From: an uncultured Saccharospirillaceae bacterium | GTDB lineage: Bacteria; Pseudomonadota; Gammaproteobacteria; Pseudomonadales; Oceanobacteraceae | Length of the DNA stretch: 64,000 nt | Direction: 5' to 3' | Assembly (NCBI GenBank): GCA_947503895.1 | Contig: CANNFT010000003.1 | Span: 310,001-374,000 of the forward strand | In this document: positions 54,251 to 63,381 of the stretch, in pieces | Position numbering within the stretch: the first letter of the stretch is position 1 | Layout: each line of letters starts with the position of its first letter | Notes under the pieces: model-generated | Database searches by the model: none | What the model saw: only the letters and a program-made list of their open reading frames with translations | Told to the model about the DNA's origin: nothing | Made by a program: the position numbers and the translations under genes

Positions 54251-55120
54251 ATGAATTTAAATAAGCTGGCATTGATAGGGATGATTGTACTTTCGATAGC
54301 GGGATGTGGAAGTTCTTCAGATTCCTCAAGCTCCGATAATGATGTTGTGCCGGACTTTACTGAACGGTATAAATTAACAGATTTTACCCCTGTAGAGAGT
54401 AGTGAGGACTTAGAAGGGATTTGGGTGGGCATATATAACTATGAGATTGAGCGTGAATCGCTTTCGTCTAAATATAAAAGTAAAAATAACGTTCAGGTAG
54501 TGTTCAATGTTTTAACATCAAAATCTTCTGCTGAAGAAAAACTATATTTGACTGATTGTGGTGGTGATACAAGTGAGCTTCCGTTGAATGAAGGGCTTTT
54601 TCACTCAAAAGCACATAAGGTATTAAGTATAGAAAACAATAAATCAATGGAATTTGAGGATATACTTGGAAATAAATGGACGGCAATTAAAGTCAGCAAT
54701 ACTCCAAAATCTCTTGGGACTGTTACATATAGCTGGGCAAACAGCGAACGACCTGATGTGGTTGAGCAAGTGCTGGCTTATTGCCCTACAAGCAGATTCA
54801 CTGAATACTCGTATAAAGACATAGAAAGTTACGAGACTCTACAATTAACAAGTTATTCTGAATTAGAGTCTTCATTAGGCAAGTTCGATTTTGCTAGAAT
54901 TTGGTTGAAGAAATCTTCTCCATCATCTAATGATAGTATTTTGTTTGTGAATTATGGGAATGCATCTACATATCAGGATTATGACGTAAGCACTAATCAG
55001 AGCGATACAATTCTCTTGACGGATATTGAAACTCAAAACCAAAAATACATGGCAGAATTTATGGGTGTTAATGAACGTACAGGCGAGTCTGTTGTGATTT
55101 CGGTTGATATTGATTTTTAA
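54251..55120 (+). CDS. AT-rich orphan lipoprotein
   Basis: 289 residues. Signal MNLNKLALIGMIVLSIAGC with lipobox and a Ser/Asp linker (SSSDSSSSDND). The mature part is strand-rich with LEGIWVGIYNYEIER near residue 55. Two Cys (TDCGG, AYCPTS) may pair. More AT-rich than its neighbours and lying between two copies of the yedK 5' region, which suggests acquisition or rearrangement. Family not recognised. Confidence 0.7.
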   Translation: MNLNKLALIGMIVLSIAGCGSSSDSSSSDNDVVPDFTERYKLTDFTPVESSEDLEGIWVGIYNYEIERESLSSKYKSKNNVQVVFNVLTSKSSAEEKLYLTDCGGDTSELPLNEGLFHSKAHKVLSIENNKSMEFEDILGNKWTAIKVSNTPKSLGTVTYSWANSERPDVVEQVLAYCPTSRFTEYSYKDIESYETLQLTSYSELESSLGKFDFARIWLKKSSPSSNDSILFVNYGNASTYQDYDVSTNQSDTILLTDIETQNQKYMAEFMGVNERTGESVVISVDIDF

Positions 55121-55254
55121 TATCTTCTGATGGCGATACCATAAGCTATTGCATAACGCATGGTTTATGTTTGGAGTGGATTGATTGAAAATCAGGCTTT
55201 GGCCCGCTTTGTTATATCCACTCCAGTTTTATCGGTGTGAGGTGGGTATCCTAT

Positions 55255-55400
55255 GTGGGGCGCAGATCAGAATTGTCCAAAGGGAATTGAAGCATGCCCA
55301 GCTCGGCCATCAGCGCTCGAAGCTCCGGGGCTATCTGTCATGTCCACTCCCCCGCACATGGTCATCACTTGGGCCAGTAATAAAGTGACTTTAACACAAC
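55255..55400 (-). pseudogene. Truncated second copy of the yedK 5' end
   Basis: On the minus strand the start codon is at 55357-55359 (MCGGVDMTDSPG). A frameshift then breaks the reading, though the underlying residues (RALMAELGM-like, LDNSDLRPT-like) follow yedK. Similarity stops at 55255, so all sequence after about codon 35 is missing. A 9-bp inverted repeat GGAGTGGAT / ATCCACTCC (55173-55224) lies just beyond the break. Confidence 0.75.
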
Positions 55401-55532
55401 GTAGCGGGTAAAATGTGCCCTTTACAGAGTCAAGTAATGTGTGTGCTGATAGACTGCATTGGTTTAAGTGAAATAAAAGAAGATTGCCATCCATTTATAA
55501 TTAAAGATGGTGTGGACAGTTGATGAGTCTGT

Positions 55533-56147
55533 GTGGTGATCAACTTATTGCAGGTGTACCATGGAAGCAAATCTAAAAAGTCAATCTACTACGTGCATTC
55601 TGCACCGGAATCAGCTCTGGTTATTGAAGCGTTATGCAATATAAGGAAGTTTATGTCTTTCCCATCTGAATTATATGAGGTCTTTGAACTTGATAAGGGC
55701 ACGATGCCGGGGATTTGTTTTGAGGATCTAGAGGCTGAAGAAATAGTTCGGATCTATAAGCATATTAGAGATCATATAGGACCGATCTCTTCTGAATCTA
55801 CTGCATGGAGTAATGCATTAGCAGCTGATGTTGAGTTAGCCTCTTTAGATAATCCGGCACTTCAGGTGGTGAGTGGTGAGCTTGATCCTTTTTGTCATTT
55901 TTTGCCTGACTATCGTTTTGGCGCCATATCTGTGAGTTCGTTATCAGTTTATGTTTTTCCCGGATCATTAGAACTATTTTATGATGTTAGGGATATATGC
56001 TCAAAAGCTGAAGTGGAAAACATCTTGGAATTTATTAAAAAGATCAACACAATGTGTACAAGCTGTACTCCGTTCTTCGCAGAGGAAGATGGCACGCCAA
56101 GGGAAGCAAAATATCAAAATTTACTTAAAAGCTACCTAAATGCATAG
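55533..56147 (+). CDS. Orphan acidic protein
   Basis: Up to 204 residues, acidic, with no signal peptide or membrane helix (ELYEVFELDKGTMPGICFEDLEAEEIVRIYKHIRDHIGP; Cys-rich near NTMCTSCTPFF). The start is uncertain: GTG 55533, or ATG 55653 behind AAGGA. Its size, acidity and orphan setting resemble immunity-type proteins, but no toxin gene is adjacent. Family not recognised. Confidence 0.5.
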   Translation: MVINLLQVYHGSKSKKSIYYVHSAPESALVIEALCNIRKFMSFPSELYEVFELDKGTMPGICFEDLEAEEIVRIYKHIRDHIGPISSESTAWSNALAADVELASLDNPALQVVSGELDPFCHFLPDYRFGAISVSSLSVYVFPGSLELFYDVRDICSKAEVENILEFIKKINTMCTSCTPFFAEEDGTPREAKYQNLLKSYLNA

Positions 56148-56459
56148 CAATAACAATCAATGATCGCTAGCAAAGCTTGCTGAATGTGCAAAAGGCCACG
56201 CACCTATTATGTGGGATTGATATCTATGATCTATCAACTTTATATGCCTAAATATTGTCACTACAAACACTTACTTGATTCGCCTGAGAATCTAGGCAGC
56301 AAAATTTATCTCAATATATTAAGCAAACATAAAATTGAATCTTACCCTCCAGCAAAAATAAACCAAGCGCAGATTATATTAGTTAATTCGTTGCATGGAC
56401 GGTATTTGCGCTCGTCCCTCGCTATAAAATTGTATCAATTGTGAAAGTTGTACTTAATT
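56148..56459. other. AT-rich gap
   Basis: An 86-codon open frame (56184-56444) has no ribosome-binding sequence or recognisable domain and is not called. Nothing else is supported. Confidence 0.35.
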
Positions 56460-57689
56460 ATGAATAGAAATTCAATTTATATCTTAATATCAATTATTTT
56501 AGTTTTAGTGTTGTTGAGCCAATTGGATGATGATTTGAGCGATGAGGCCAAAAGTATGGCCGCCCGCATCGATACTAATCGCTTGAGTGACTCGTTTTTG
56601 TATCTTCACGGGATTTTTTCGAAGAATGGGGAGAACCCTGTTGATACCGGAAGAAAATTACTAGAGGAGTACCGAAAGTTTGAAGCTGATAAGAACTATG
56701 AGGTGGTTGAATATCCCGACTCAAATAAAATAGCATTACCTAAAGGACATGAATTTTGTAGTTTCTCAGAAGCTGGATGCCTTGAAATTCTGTTTTCGAC
56801 TGAGGTCAGAGCTGGGGAGTTGTTGGAAGAACATAGCGTGTTGGTTTTGCGATCAAATACGTTTCTTGAGTTTGATGAATATACTACATTATCAAAACCA
56901 GCGGTTGACGAGCCACTTCCTCCATACAATTACATTACAGCTGCTGAGCGCATCAAAGTACTTAAGGCAATATCAATATATAATAAAGGAAATGCTAATA
57001 AGGCTCTTGATTCTTTATCATTGCAATTCACGAAGCTAAGAAAAGCCATGACGTTGCAGGATAACCTTATTGGAAAGCTTGTATTTCTCGCGAAACTTTC
57101 GGAAATTATAGATGTGTCCAGCGTCATTATGTTCAAGGCGGGCTCGAAATCCAAAATGATTCCAAGCTTGAGTCAGTCAGAAAAAAGCTTCGATATGATA
57201 GCCGCAAGAGAATTTGGAATGTCCTACAATGCTTTTCTTAATCTAGATAAACACCCCGAATTCTTTGAGATGGGAAATGAATTTCCAGGATGGCTAGCGC
57301 GTATAGTGTTTAAGCCTAACATGACAATAAACGCTGTGGCACCAATATATTATCGACTTGAAAGGCTAGCGAAAATGACTCCATTTGCCTTTGCAGAATA
57401 TATTGAAGCTGAAGAAGCCTTCAGTCCATCGACATCAAAACTAAGAAACTATGTGGGTAGTATATTAATTGGTTTATCACCTGAATTCGATCACTTTGTC
57501 GCTATGCTTTTCGATTTTGATGTTAAAATAGCACTCTACAACCAGATTCATCATTTAGAACAGAATGCTGAGAGCATGAGCAACCCATATTATGGAAATG
57601 AAATACCGAAAAAAACGGGTGATGGTTTGTGCTTTAGTGGCCCTTTGGAAGATAAAAGATCTTTCCGCTGCCTGAAGCTAAAATTATAA
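56460..57689 (+). CDS. Membrane-anchored orphan protein
   Basis: About 409 residues. An N-terminal helix (SIYILISIILVLVLLSQL) is followed by a soluble, mostly helical domain of 370 residues, probably periplasmic, with Cys in KGHEFCSFSEAGCLE and GDGLCFSGP near the ends. Codon usage is AT-rich. ATG 56460 is preferred over TTG 56448. Family not recognised. Confidence 0.6.
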   Translation: MNRNSIYILISIILVLVLLSQLDDDLSDEAKSMAARIDTNRLSDSFLYLHGIFSKNGENPVDTGRKLLEEYRKFEADKNYEVVEYPDSNKIALPKGHEFCSFSEAGCLEILFSTEVRAGELLEEHSVLVLRSNTFLEFDEYTTLSKPAVDEPLPPYNYITAAERIKVLKAISIYNKGNANKALDSLSLQFTKLRKAMTLQDNLIGKLVFLAKLSEIIDVSSVIMFKAGSKSKMIPSLSQSEKSFDMIAAREFGMSYNAFLNLDKHPEFFEMGNEFPGWLARIVFKPNMTINAVAPIYYRLERLAKMTPFAFAEYIEAEEAFSPSTSKLRNYVGSILIGLSPEFDHFVAMLFDFDVKIALYNQIHHLEQNAESMSNPYYGNEIPKKTGDGLCFSGPLEDKRSFRCLKLKL

Positions 57690-57757
57690 CAAAAGCGTCA
57701 ATCAGGGCGCTTTCAAGCTCGCTCGCAATACGAGCGCGTTAAAAACTAGAGGTAAAA
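57690..57757 (+). other. Tandem hairpins between orphan genes
   Basis: AAAGCG-N10-CGCTTT is followed by GCTCGCTCG / CGAGC, ending just before the next gene's ribosome-binding region (AGAGG). They could attenuate or separate the two genes. Confidence 0.4.
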
Positions 57758-58132
57758 ATGGCATACGAGCTTTTGATTTGGAAGGACGAAGGGATATCAT
57801 TAGATGAATGGGAGCAAGCGGTTAATAATTGCTCTCTTACTAAAATTGACCCTAGTGATGTTCATGGAGTCAACCCCAAAACTGGTGAAGTAATCACCAT
57901 AGGGGGCGATATAGGGGATGCCGCAGTACGATTTTCTAAAAGCGGTTTGTTGGGTGTTGGTGGTAAAGTTACTTGGAGGAAAGTGTTTAGGTTTAAAAGC
58001 ACCTATGGGTCGTTTAATTATTCTGAAAGTATGGAGTCCCCTCAAAATCCAATAAGAATCGCTGCTGTGGAGTTAGCCAAATTACTCGGAGCAAGAATAC
58101 TTGGCGAGGGTGATGAAGAATACAATTGGTAA
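57758..58132 (+). CDS. Small orphan protein, possible immunity-type
   Basis: 124 residues, acidic and single-domain: MAYELLIWKDEGISLDEWEQAVNN, then KTGEVITIGGDIGDAAVRF and VELAKLLGARILGEGDEEY. The MAYELLIWKD...LDEWEQ start and LGARxxGEDGEEY-like end resemble a family of standalone proteins often found near polymorphic toxins. No toxin gene is seen. Function inferred weakly. Confidence 0.6.
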   Translation: MAYELLIWKDEGISLDEWEQAVNNCSLTKIDPSDVHGVNPKTGEVITIGGDIGDAAVRFSKSGLLGVGGKVTWRKVFRFKSTYGSFNYSESMESPQNPIRIAAVELAKLLGARILGEGDEEYNW

Positions 58133-58235
58133 CTTTTTAATAAAGCGAGTTAGGGGTGCTCACACAGGACAGCTACTATAATTTGATTGGTTTTATGTGA
58201 TGAGCCAGTAAAATTTTTTGCTCATTGCCCAAGTG

Positions 58236-58778
58236 TTATTTTTTGAATGCATCTGATGTGATTTCAAACAGGCAATGCCGTTTAAAAGCGATGTCTTTAA
58301 CGTTTGGGTGATCAAAGTCCTCTAATATACGTCTTTGCATGCCAATTCGACGCATCACGTTTTGTGAGCGGATGTTGTTGAGGGTGGTGAAGGCGACTAT
58401 GTGATTTACACCAAGGTGTTCAAATCCAAAATTTAAGCATGCTGTTGCTGCCTCTGTTGCAAAGCCATTTCCCCAAGCTGAATATGCTAAGCGCCAACCA
58501 ATTTCAATACAGGGAGAAAACGGTAACTGATACGAAGGGGAGTTTAGCCCTGTAAACCCTATAAAATTTCCGCTAAATTTCTCTTCTAATGCCCAGAAAC
58601 CCCAACCGTTTTCATTGATGTATTTTATGCAGCGGTCAATAGCGGCATAGCTCTCTTGCTTGCTAAGAGTCGAAGGGAAGTGCTCCATGACTTTTTCGTC
58701 GGTACACATTTTTGCAAACGCGTCGTAATCACTATTGATCCACTGACGCAGAATAAGCCTGTTGGTTTCAATTTTCAT
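58236..58778 (-). CDS. GNAT acetyltransferase, RimJ/RimL-like
   Basis: 180 residues. ETNRLILRQWINSDYDAFAKM, EIGWRLAYSAWGNGFATEAATACLNFGFEHLG and LNNIRSQNVMRRIGMQ are classic for the family that acetylates ribosomal-protein N-termini and other small substrates. True substrate unknown. Confidence 0.9.
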   Translation of the reverse strand: MKIETNRLILRQWINSDYDAFAKMCTDEKVMEHFPSTLSKQESYAAIDRCIKYINENGWGFWALEEKFSGNFIGFTGLNSPSYQLPFSPCIEIGWRLAYSAWGNGFATEAATACLNFGFEHLGVNHIVAFTTLNNIRSQNVMRRIGMQRRILEDFDHPNVKDIAFKRHCLFEITSDAFKK

Positions 58779-58884
58779 GATCTTAGCGCTTCAATAATTA
58801 TCGCTTAATATACCTCACTTAATTCACAGTAGTGAAGTATGTTAAAGTCCTTATTACAATTAATGTTGAATGAGGGAGTGTGTT

Positions 58885-59394
58885 TTGATCAGGATGAATA
58901 TGAAATGGGTGGCAGTAGCTGTGTTAATGTTTTCCTGCATCGTTAATGCTAAGGATGGAGAGCAAATTGAGATCGATCTAGTTGAAGTGATTAAGTCGAA
59001 GCAAATAATGTACTTGATAAAGGATGAAAATGTTGTCAGAGAATATCATGTTGCATTTGGGGCGAATCCAAAGGGGCATAAACAGCAAGAGGGTGATGAA
59101 AAAACACCTGAGGGAATTTACAAGCTCGATTATAAGAAAGAAGACTCTGCCTTTTATCGTGCTATGCATATTTCCTACCCAAACGCACTAGACAAGGCGA
59201 ATGCTGCTCAAGGTGGCGTTTCTCCAGGCGGCTTTATTATGGTTCATGGTCAACGCAATGGGTTTGGTTGGCTGTCCTCGATTACACAGTTATTTAATTG
59301 GACGAATGGTTGTATTGCAATCACAAACTCTGAAATGGATGAGTTTATGGCATTGGTGGCAGTTGGCACACCGATTCACATTCGTTGGGAGTAA
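58885..59394 (+). CDS. L,D-transpeptidase (YkuD) family protein
   Basis: About 169 residues with a signal peptide (NMKWVAVAVLMFSCIVNA). The YkuD domain has GDEKTPEGIYKL, FIMVHGQRNG (His) and catalytic TNGCIAITNSEMDEF (Cys). Such enzymes crosslink peptidoglycan or attach lipoproteins. TTG 58885 has GGGAG seven bases upstream; ATG 58870, 58894 and 58900 are alternatives. Confidence 0.85.
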   Translation: MIRMNMKWVAVAVLMFSCIVNAKDGEQIEIDLVEVIKSKQIMYLIKDENVVREYHVAFGANPKGHKQQEGDEKTPEGIYKLDYKKEDSAFYRAMHISYPNALDKANAAQGGVSPGGFIMVHGQRNGFGWLSSITQLFNWTNGCIAITNSEMDEFMALVAVGTPIHIRWE

Positions 59395-59597
59395 AAGGAC
59401 TGTTTGTTTATAATATCTAGCGGCTTGCTTGATAAGAGGCTCATATTAAAACGCGCCAAGCGCACTTGCTGACATACATCCATAAGGTGTATGCTCCGTG
59501 GATTCATTGCTTCAGCTTAGCAATTAAAAAACGTTGGCGTGATTAGTGAAAATAGCAAATCGAGAAGCGCCATAAGTACTAATATGATGGGTTTATT

Positions 59598-60026
59598 ATG
59601 AAAAAGTATTTACTTTTATTACTAATTACTTCTTTGGCTGGCTGTGCTACGAATAGCAATGTTTTTAACATCAATGGTAAAAGTTTACGCCTTTCAGATA
59701 GCAGGCTTATTGAGCTTCGTGAAAGGTGGAAAGGTAAAGAGAATAAAATCGTCGTTAGCAGTCTGCTTAGTAAAAATGATATTCAATGGTCGTTAGATTA
59801 TATATCATTAATCGAGGATATATACAGCAAAGGATGTGAATCACTTCAGGTCAAAAAAACGAGAAAATTTGATGAAGGTGTTGATTCAGACTTAACTGGC
59901 AACAACGTCAATCCTGGTTTGTTTGATTACATATGGGAAGTACAGGTTTGTGATATTCAAAGAAACTATAGGTTGGTCAACCGTAAGGGCCATTCATCAT
60001 TTTTGCTTTACCCCTTAAATCTATAA
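59598..60026 (+). CDS. Orphan lipoprotein
   Basis: 142 residues. Signal MKKYLLLLLITSLAGC with lipobox; mature domain with KSLRLSDSRLIELRERWKGKENKI and two Cys (KGCESL, VCDIQ). No recognised family. Confidence 0.7.
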   Translation: MKKYLLLLLITSLAGCATNSNVFNINGKSLRLSDSRLIELRERWKGKENKIVVSSLLSKNDIQWSLDYISLIEDIYSKGCESLQVKKTRKFDEGVDSDLTGNNVNPGLFDYIWEVQVCDIQRNYRLVNRKGHSSFLLYPLNL

Positions 60027-60110
60027 TGAAGCTATTGGGCAGTTGTCGAGAGTGGAGACATCGAGACACATTAAATCCCAATCACTAGCGCCATATACTT
60101 CAACCATAGC

Positions 60111-60130
60111 GAGCAGGTCATGACCTGCTC
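60111..60130. terminator. Perfect 20-bp palindrome, probable terminator
   Basis: GAGCAGGTCATGACCTGCTC, followed by ATAGTTTT on the plus strand. It lies 85 bp after the lipoprotein stop, between convergent genes. Confidence 0.55.
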
Positions 60131-60304
60131 ATAGTTTTAACCCTGTCTTTTAATGTTCAGTTCGCCGCTCACGTGATTGTCTTATGGTGTTAAATTTTCC
60201 TCAGTAGATTTGTCGTTTGATACAGCCTTTCCCACACTCGTAAAACTAAATTCTCGTGCTTTGGGTTATGTTTCAGTTCGCAGATGATTATTCAAGGTCT
60301 ATAT

Positions 60305-61321
60305 TTAACTACTTTCTTCGCTTTTATAATTATTCGGCCAGTTGTTGTGTACTACCATAAACCGTTTCGTTTCATACCAGCTACCTTCCAATGGCGTCAT
60401 TGCTACTAGCATAATGGCGTAGGGTGGTTGTGGAGAGCGATGGGGCTTGTTTTTGTGCATGCAGTCTGAAGTAGCTGGGCTATGATTCTCTTTTTTCTTT
60501 TGATCAAAGTGATTTTGAATATTTGAAGCAATTATATCAAAACTGAGTGGCTTATTTTCTGTTCGATAAGGCCCAGGCCATTGGGATTTTTCAATAATGC
60601 ACCAGTGTTGGTTTAAGTCTTTCAGGCTTGCTAGTTCATTCGCGCGACACCAATGCGCCAAATTTGCATTTGGGTTGACTGCATCAGGTAATACCGGCTT
60701 TCCGGACTGTGAGATGTGACGAAACAAATATCCTTTTAGACACAAGCGCTGTGCTGCATTTGTGGGTAGCTCTGCTTGCGTTAAGTGTTGTTGTGTTTGA
60801 TGGTGAAAATAAAAAGGAAATTGTTTCTCGCTTAGTTTGGTTAGTTTTAGATCTAGTCTATCTCGCGTTTGCGGCCCAATCCAATGATTCAGTTTGTCAC
60901 CAAGACATTCTGGTTTTAATAAAAAAAATTTAACGGCTAGCTCTAAATGGATTGCAGGGTTTTCAACTGTTCCGCACAGAATATCAAGTTCACCGAGTGT
61001 TACGCCCTGCTGGTTTGTACAGTCGCTTTGAATTTGTACACCACTTCCAAGCAAAACCCAATTTGGAGCATGGGATAAAAAAAATTGCCAAAGGACCTCG
61101 AAATAACTTCCGAGTAATTGATGATCATTTTCACTTAGGAAGTGCATTAAAGCAGATGGCTCAGCGTCCAGTTTCGTTAGCCACTGATTGAGCTCTGGTG
61201 TGAGCTGTATGTTGAGTGTAGGCACATTTGGCGTATCAGCTAATTCAGGGCTGAATATAGCCCAATGTAAGTGGCGAACTGCCGGCTGCGTGAAAGATAC
61301 TGGTAAATAATTCAAAGGCAA
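60305..61321 (-). CDS. DUF1853 family protein
   Basis: 338 residues. The conserved core GELDILCGTVENPAIHLELAVKFFL has an Asp then Glu and Lys spacing reminiscent of PD-(D/E)XK nucleases, which is only suggestive. The family commonly lies divergent from nadK, as here. Function not established. Confidence 0.88.
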   Translation of the reverse strand: MPLNYLPVSFTQPAVRHLHWAIFSPELADTPNVPTLNIQLTPELNQWLTKLDAEPSALMHFLSENDHQLLGSYFEVLWQFFLSHAPNWVLLGSGVQIQSDCTNQQGVTLGELDILCGTVENPAIHLELAVKFFLLKPECLGDKLNHWIGPQTRDRLDLKLTKLSEKQFPFYFHHQTQQHLTQAELPTNAAQRLCLKGYLFRHISQSGKPVLPDAVNPNANLAHWCRANELASLKDLNQHWCIIEKSQWPGPYRTENKPLSFDIIASNIQNHFDQKKKENHSPATSDCMHKNKPHRSPQPPYAIMLVAMTPLEGSWYETKRFMVVHNNWPNNYKSEESS

Positions 61322-61507
61322 GTCTCGAACAAGTCATTAAAATATTAGGTGTGCCGTATAGGACTGATGAGCATTTTGAACTGATTTTATATGCAGTTTG
61401 AACAATACGGGTAACATTTCAGCACTATGCTTGGTTCATCTGTCCAAAATTCATGGGATTTATGATATAAATCCGACCATATTCAACGATTTAGACCGGT
61501 ATCTCAA

Positions 61508-62392
61508 ATGGATGAATTTCGTAACGTAGGCGTCATTGGTCGTATGGGCAGCGCTCAAGTCATAGAAACGATTAAGCGACTGCGGAAATTTCTGACGGCA
61601 GAGGGCGTCAACATTATTCTGGAAGAGCAAATTGCCAGTGTAATGATGGGTCATGGCCTTCAAGTGTGCAGCCCTAAAATGATGGGTGAAATTTGTGATC
61701 TTGTCATTGTGGTGGGTGGTGACGGTAGCTTATTGGGCGCAGCACGTGCTTTGGTAAAGTCTAATGTCCCAATTCTCGGTGTTAACCGTGGTCGACTCGG
61801 CTTCTTGACGGACATTTCACCTTCTAACCTTGAAGAAAAAGTAGCAGAAGTGATGGAAGGCAAGTACATCACCGAGCGACGATTCATGCTAGAAGCCGAA
61901 GTAAAGCGTGAGGGCGAGCCTATTGGATATGGTGAAGCGCTAAATGATGTCATTTTGCACCCAGGTAAAAGTGCTCGCATGATTGCTTTTGACTTGTACA
62001 TCGAAGGTCAATTTGTATACCACCAACGTTCAGATGGCCTAATTGTGAGTTCTCCAACGGGCTCTACCGCATACTCTCTTTCAGGTGGTGGGCCCATTAT
62101 GCACCCCAAACTCGATGCGCTGGCATTGGTGCCTATGTTCCCTCACACACTCAGTAGTCGCCCCATCGTTGTGGATGCGAACAGCGAAATAAAGATCGTG
62201 ATCAGTGAAGATATTCCTATCTACCCACAAATTAGCTGTGACGGGCAAGTTCACATCACAGCTGCTCCGGGTGACTCCGTGACTGTTCGTAAAATGTCCA
62301 GTAAAGTACGATTAATACACCCAATTGATCATGACTTTTACGAAACCTGTCGAAGTAAGTTAGGTTGGGCAACTCAATACGGAGAGGCCTGA
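61508..62392 (+). CDS. nadK: NAD kinase
   Basis: 294 residues; phosphorylates NAD to NADP. The GGDG motif in VVGGDGSLLGAAR (catalytic Asp), GRLGFLTDI, ALNDVILHPG and SPTGSTAYSLSGGGPI are intact. Followed 4 bp later by the phosphoesterase gene, so the two are co-transcribed. Confidence 0.97.
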   Translation: MDEFRNVGVIGRMGSAQVIETIKRLRKFLTAEGVNIILEEQIASVMMGHGLQVCSPKMMGEICDLVIVVGGDGSLLGAARALVKSNVPILGVNRGRLGFLTDISPSNLEEKVAEVMEGKYITERRFMLEAEVKREGEPIGYGEALNDVILHPGKSARMIAFDLYIEGQFVYHQRSDGLIVSSPTGSTAYSLSGGGPIMHPKLDALALVPMFPHTLSSRPIVVDANSEIKIVISEDIPIYPQISCDGQVHITAAPGDSVTVRKMSSKVRLIHPIDHDFYETCRSKLGWATQYGEA

Positions 62393-62396
62393 TTAT

Positions 62397-63374
62397 ATGG
62401 TAGGTGAAGCGGCAGATAGCCAGATGGGTTATGACCTTATCGGGGATGTCCATGGCTGCGGTTTAACCCTCTGTAAATTGCTAGAACAAATGGGTTATCG
62501 CAAGAAAGGCGGGGTGTATCAGCATCCAGGTCGTAAAGTGGTTTTTATCGGTGACATCGTTGACCGTGGGCCCAATATTCGCTTGGCTCTGCAAGTCGTG
62601 CGTGACATGGTAGAGGCAGGCCACGCGCATTTAATCATGGGGAATCACGAATACAATGTGCTCGCATTTTGTACGCCATCTCGACCCGGTGCCAAACACC
62701 CTTATCTAAGAGAGCACACCGCGCGAAACAGCTTCATAGTGCAAGAAACACTGGCCCAATTTGAACCTTATCCCCAAGAATGGCAAGACTATTTAGATTG
62801 GTTTTTAACCTTGCCACTGTTCCTCGAGTTTGATCGTTTTCGCGCCGTGCATGCCTGCTGGGATCATGCTCTGATTGAAAAAATGCAAACACGATTTGGC
62901 CGAAATCATATGGATGAAGAATTCTTGCATGCATCAATGGACCGGCACAGTTTTGAAGGCCGACTAGTCGATCGGTTGACGCGAGGCACCGCTCTACGGT
63001 TACCGGATAATCGAAGCATCACCGCCAAAGATGGCTTTGTTCGACATTTCTTCCGCACAAAGTTTTGGGAAGAGGAACCCGAATTTTACGGCGATATTGT
63101 GTTTCAGCCAGACCCTCTACCCGAGGATATTGCATCGCGTATCGTGCCAGAAGAAGAGAAAGAGGAGCTGCTGTTCTATAGCCCGGAAGAAAAAATTCTG
63201 TTCATGGGACATTACTGGATGCAAGGCATTCCAGGGCCGATAAAGCCCAATATTGGTTGTCTGGATTACAGTGCTGTGAAATATGGACGTTTAGCTGCGT
63301 ATCGAATGGACCAAGAAACCCGCTTAGACGCCAATAAATACTGTTGGGTGCGAGTTGAGCGTAAAGAGGATTGA
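62397..63374 (+). CDS. Metallophosphoesterase, PP2A-type fold
   Basis: 325 residues. Metal ligands are in DLIGDVHGCG, IGDIVDRGPN, GNHEYN and MGHYWMQG. Larger than the diadenosine tetraphosphatase ApaH and with an extended C-terminus. In the nadK operon; substrate unknown. Confidence 0.9.
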   Translation: MVGEAADSQMGYDLIGDVHGCGLTLCKLLEQMGYRKKGGVYQHPGRKVVFIGDIVDRGPNIRLALQVVRDMVEAGHAHLIMGNHEYNVLAFCTPSRPGAKHPYLREHTARNSFIVQETLAQFEPYPQEWQDYLDWFLTLPLFLEFDRFRAVHACWDHALIEKMQTRFGRNHMDEEFLHASMDRHSFEGRLVDRLTRGTALRLPDNRSITAKDGFVRHFFRTKFWEEEPEFYGDIVFQPDPLPEDIASRIVPEEEKEELLFYSPEEKILFMGHYWMQGIPGPIKPNIGCLDYSAVKYGRLAAYRMDQETRLDANKYCWVRVERKED

Positions 63375-63381
63375 TAATAGC

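Noticed and set aside
54184-56430. Shared 14-mer CCTCGCTATAAAAT upstream of two orphan genes (about 54184 and 56417)
   Set aside because: Repeats of this length are expected by chance in 64 kb, and the flanks do not match.
57690-57757. Possible integron attC site between orphan genes (GTTAAAA near hairpins)
   Set aside because: No matching RYYYAAC partner, no integrase, and neighbouring gaps lack similar sites.
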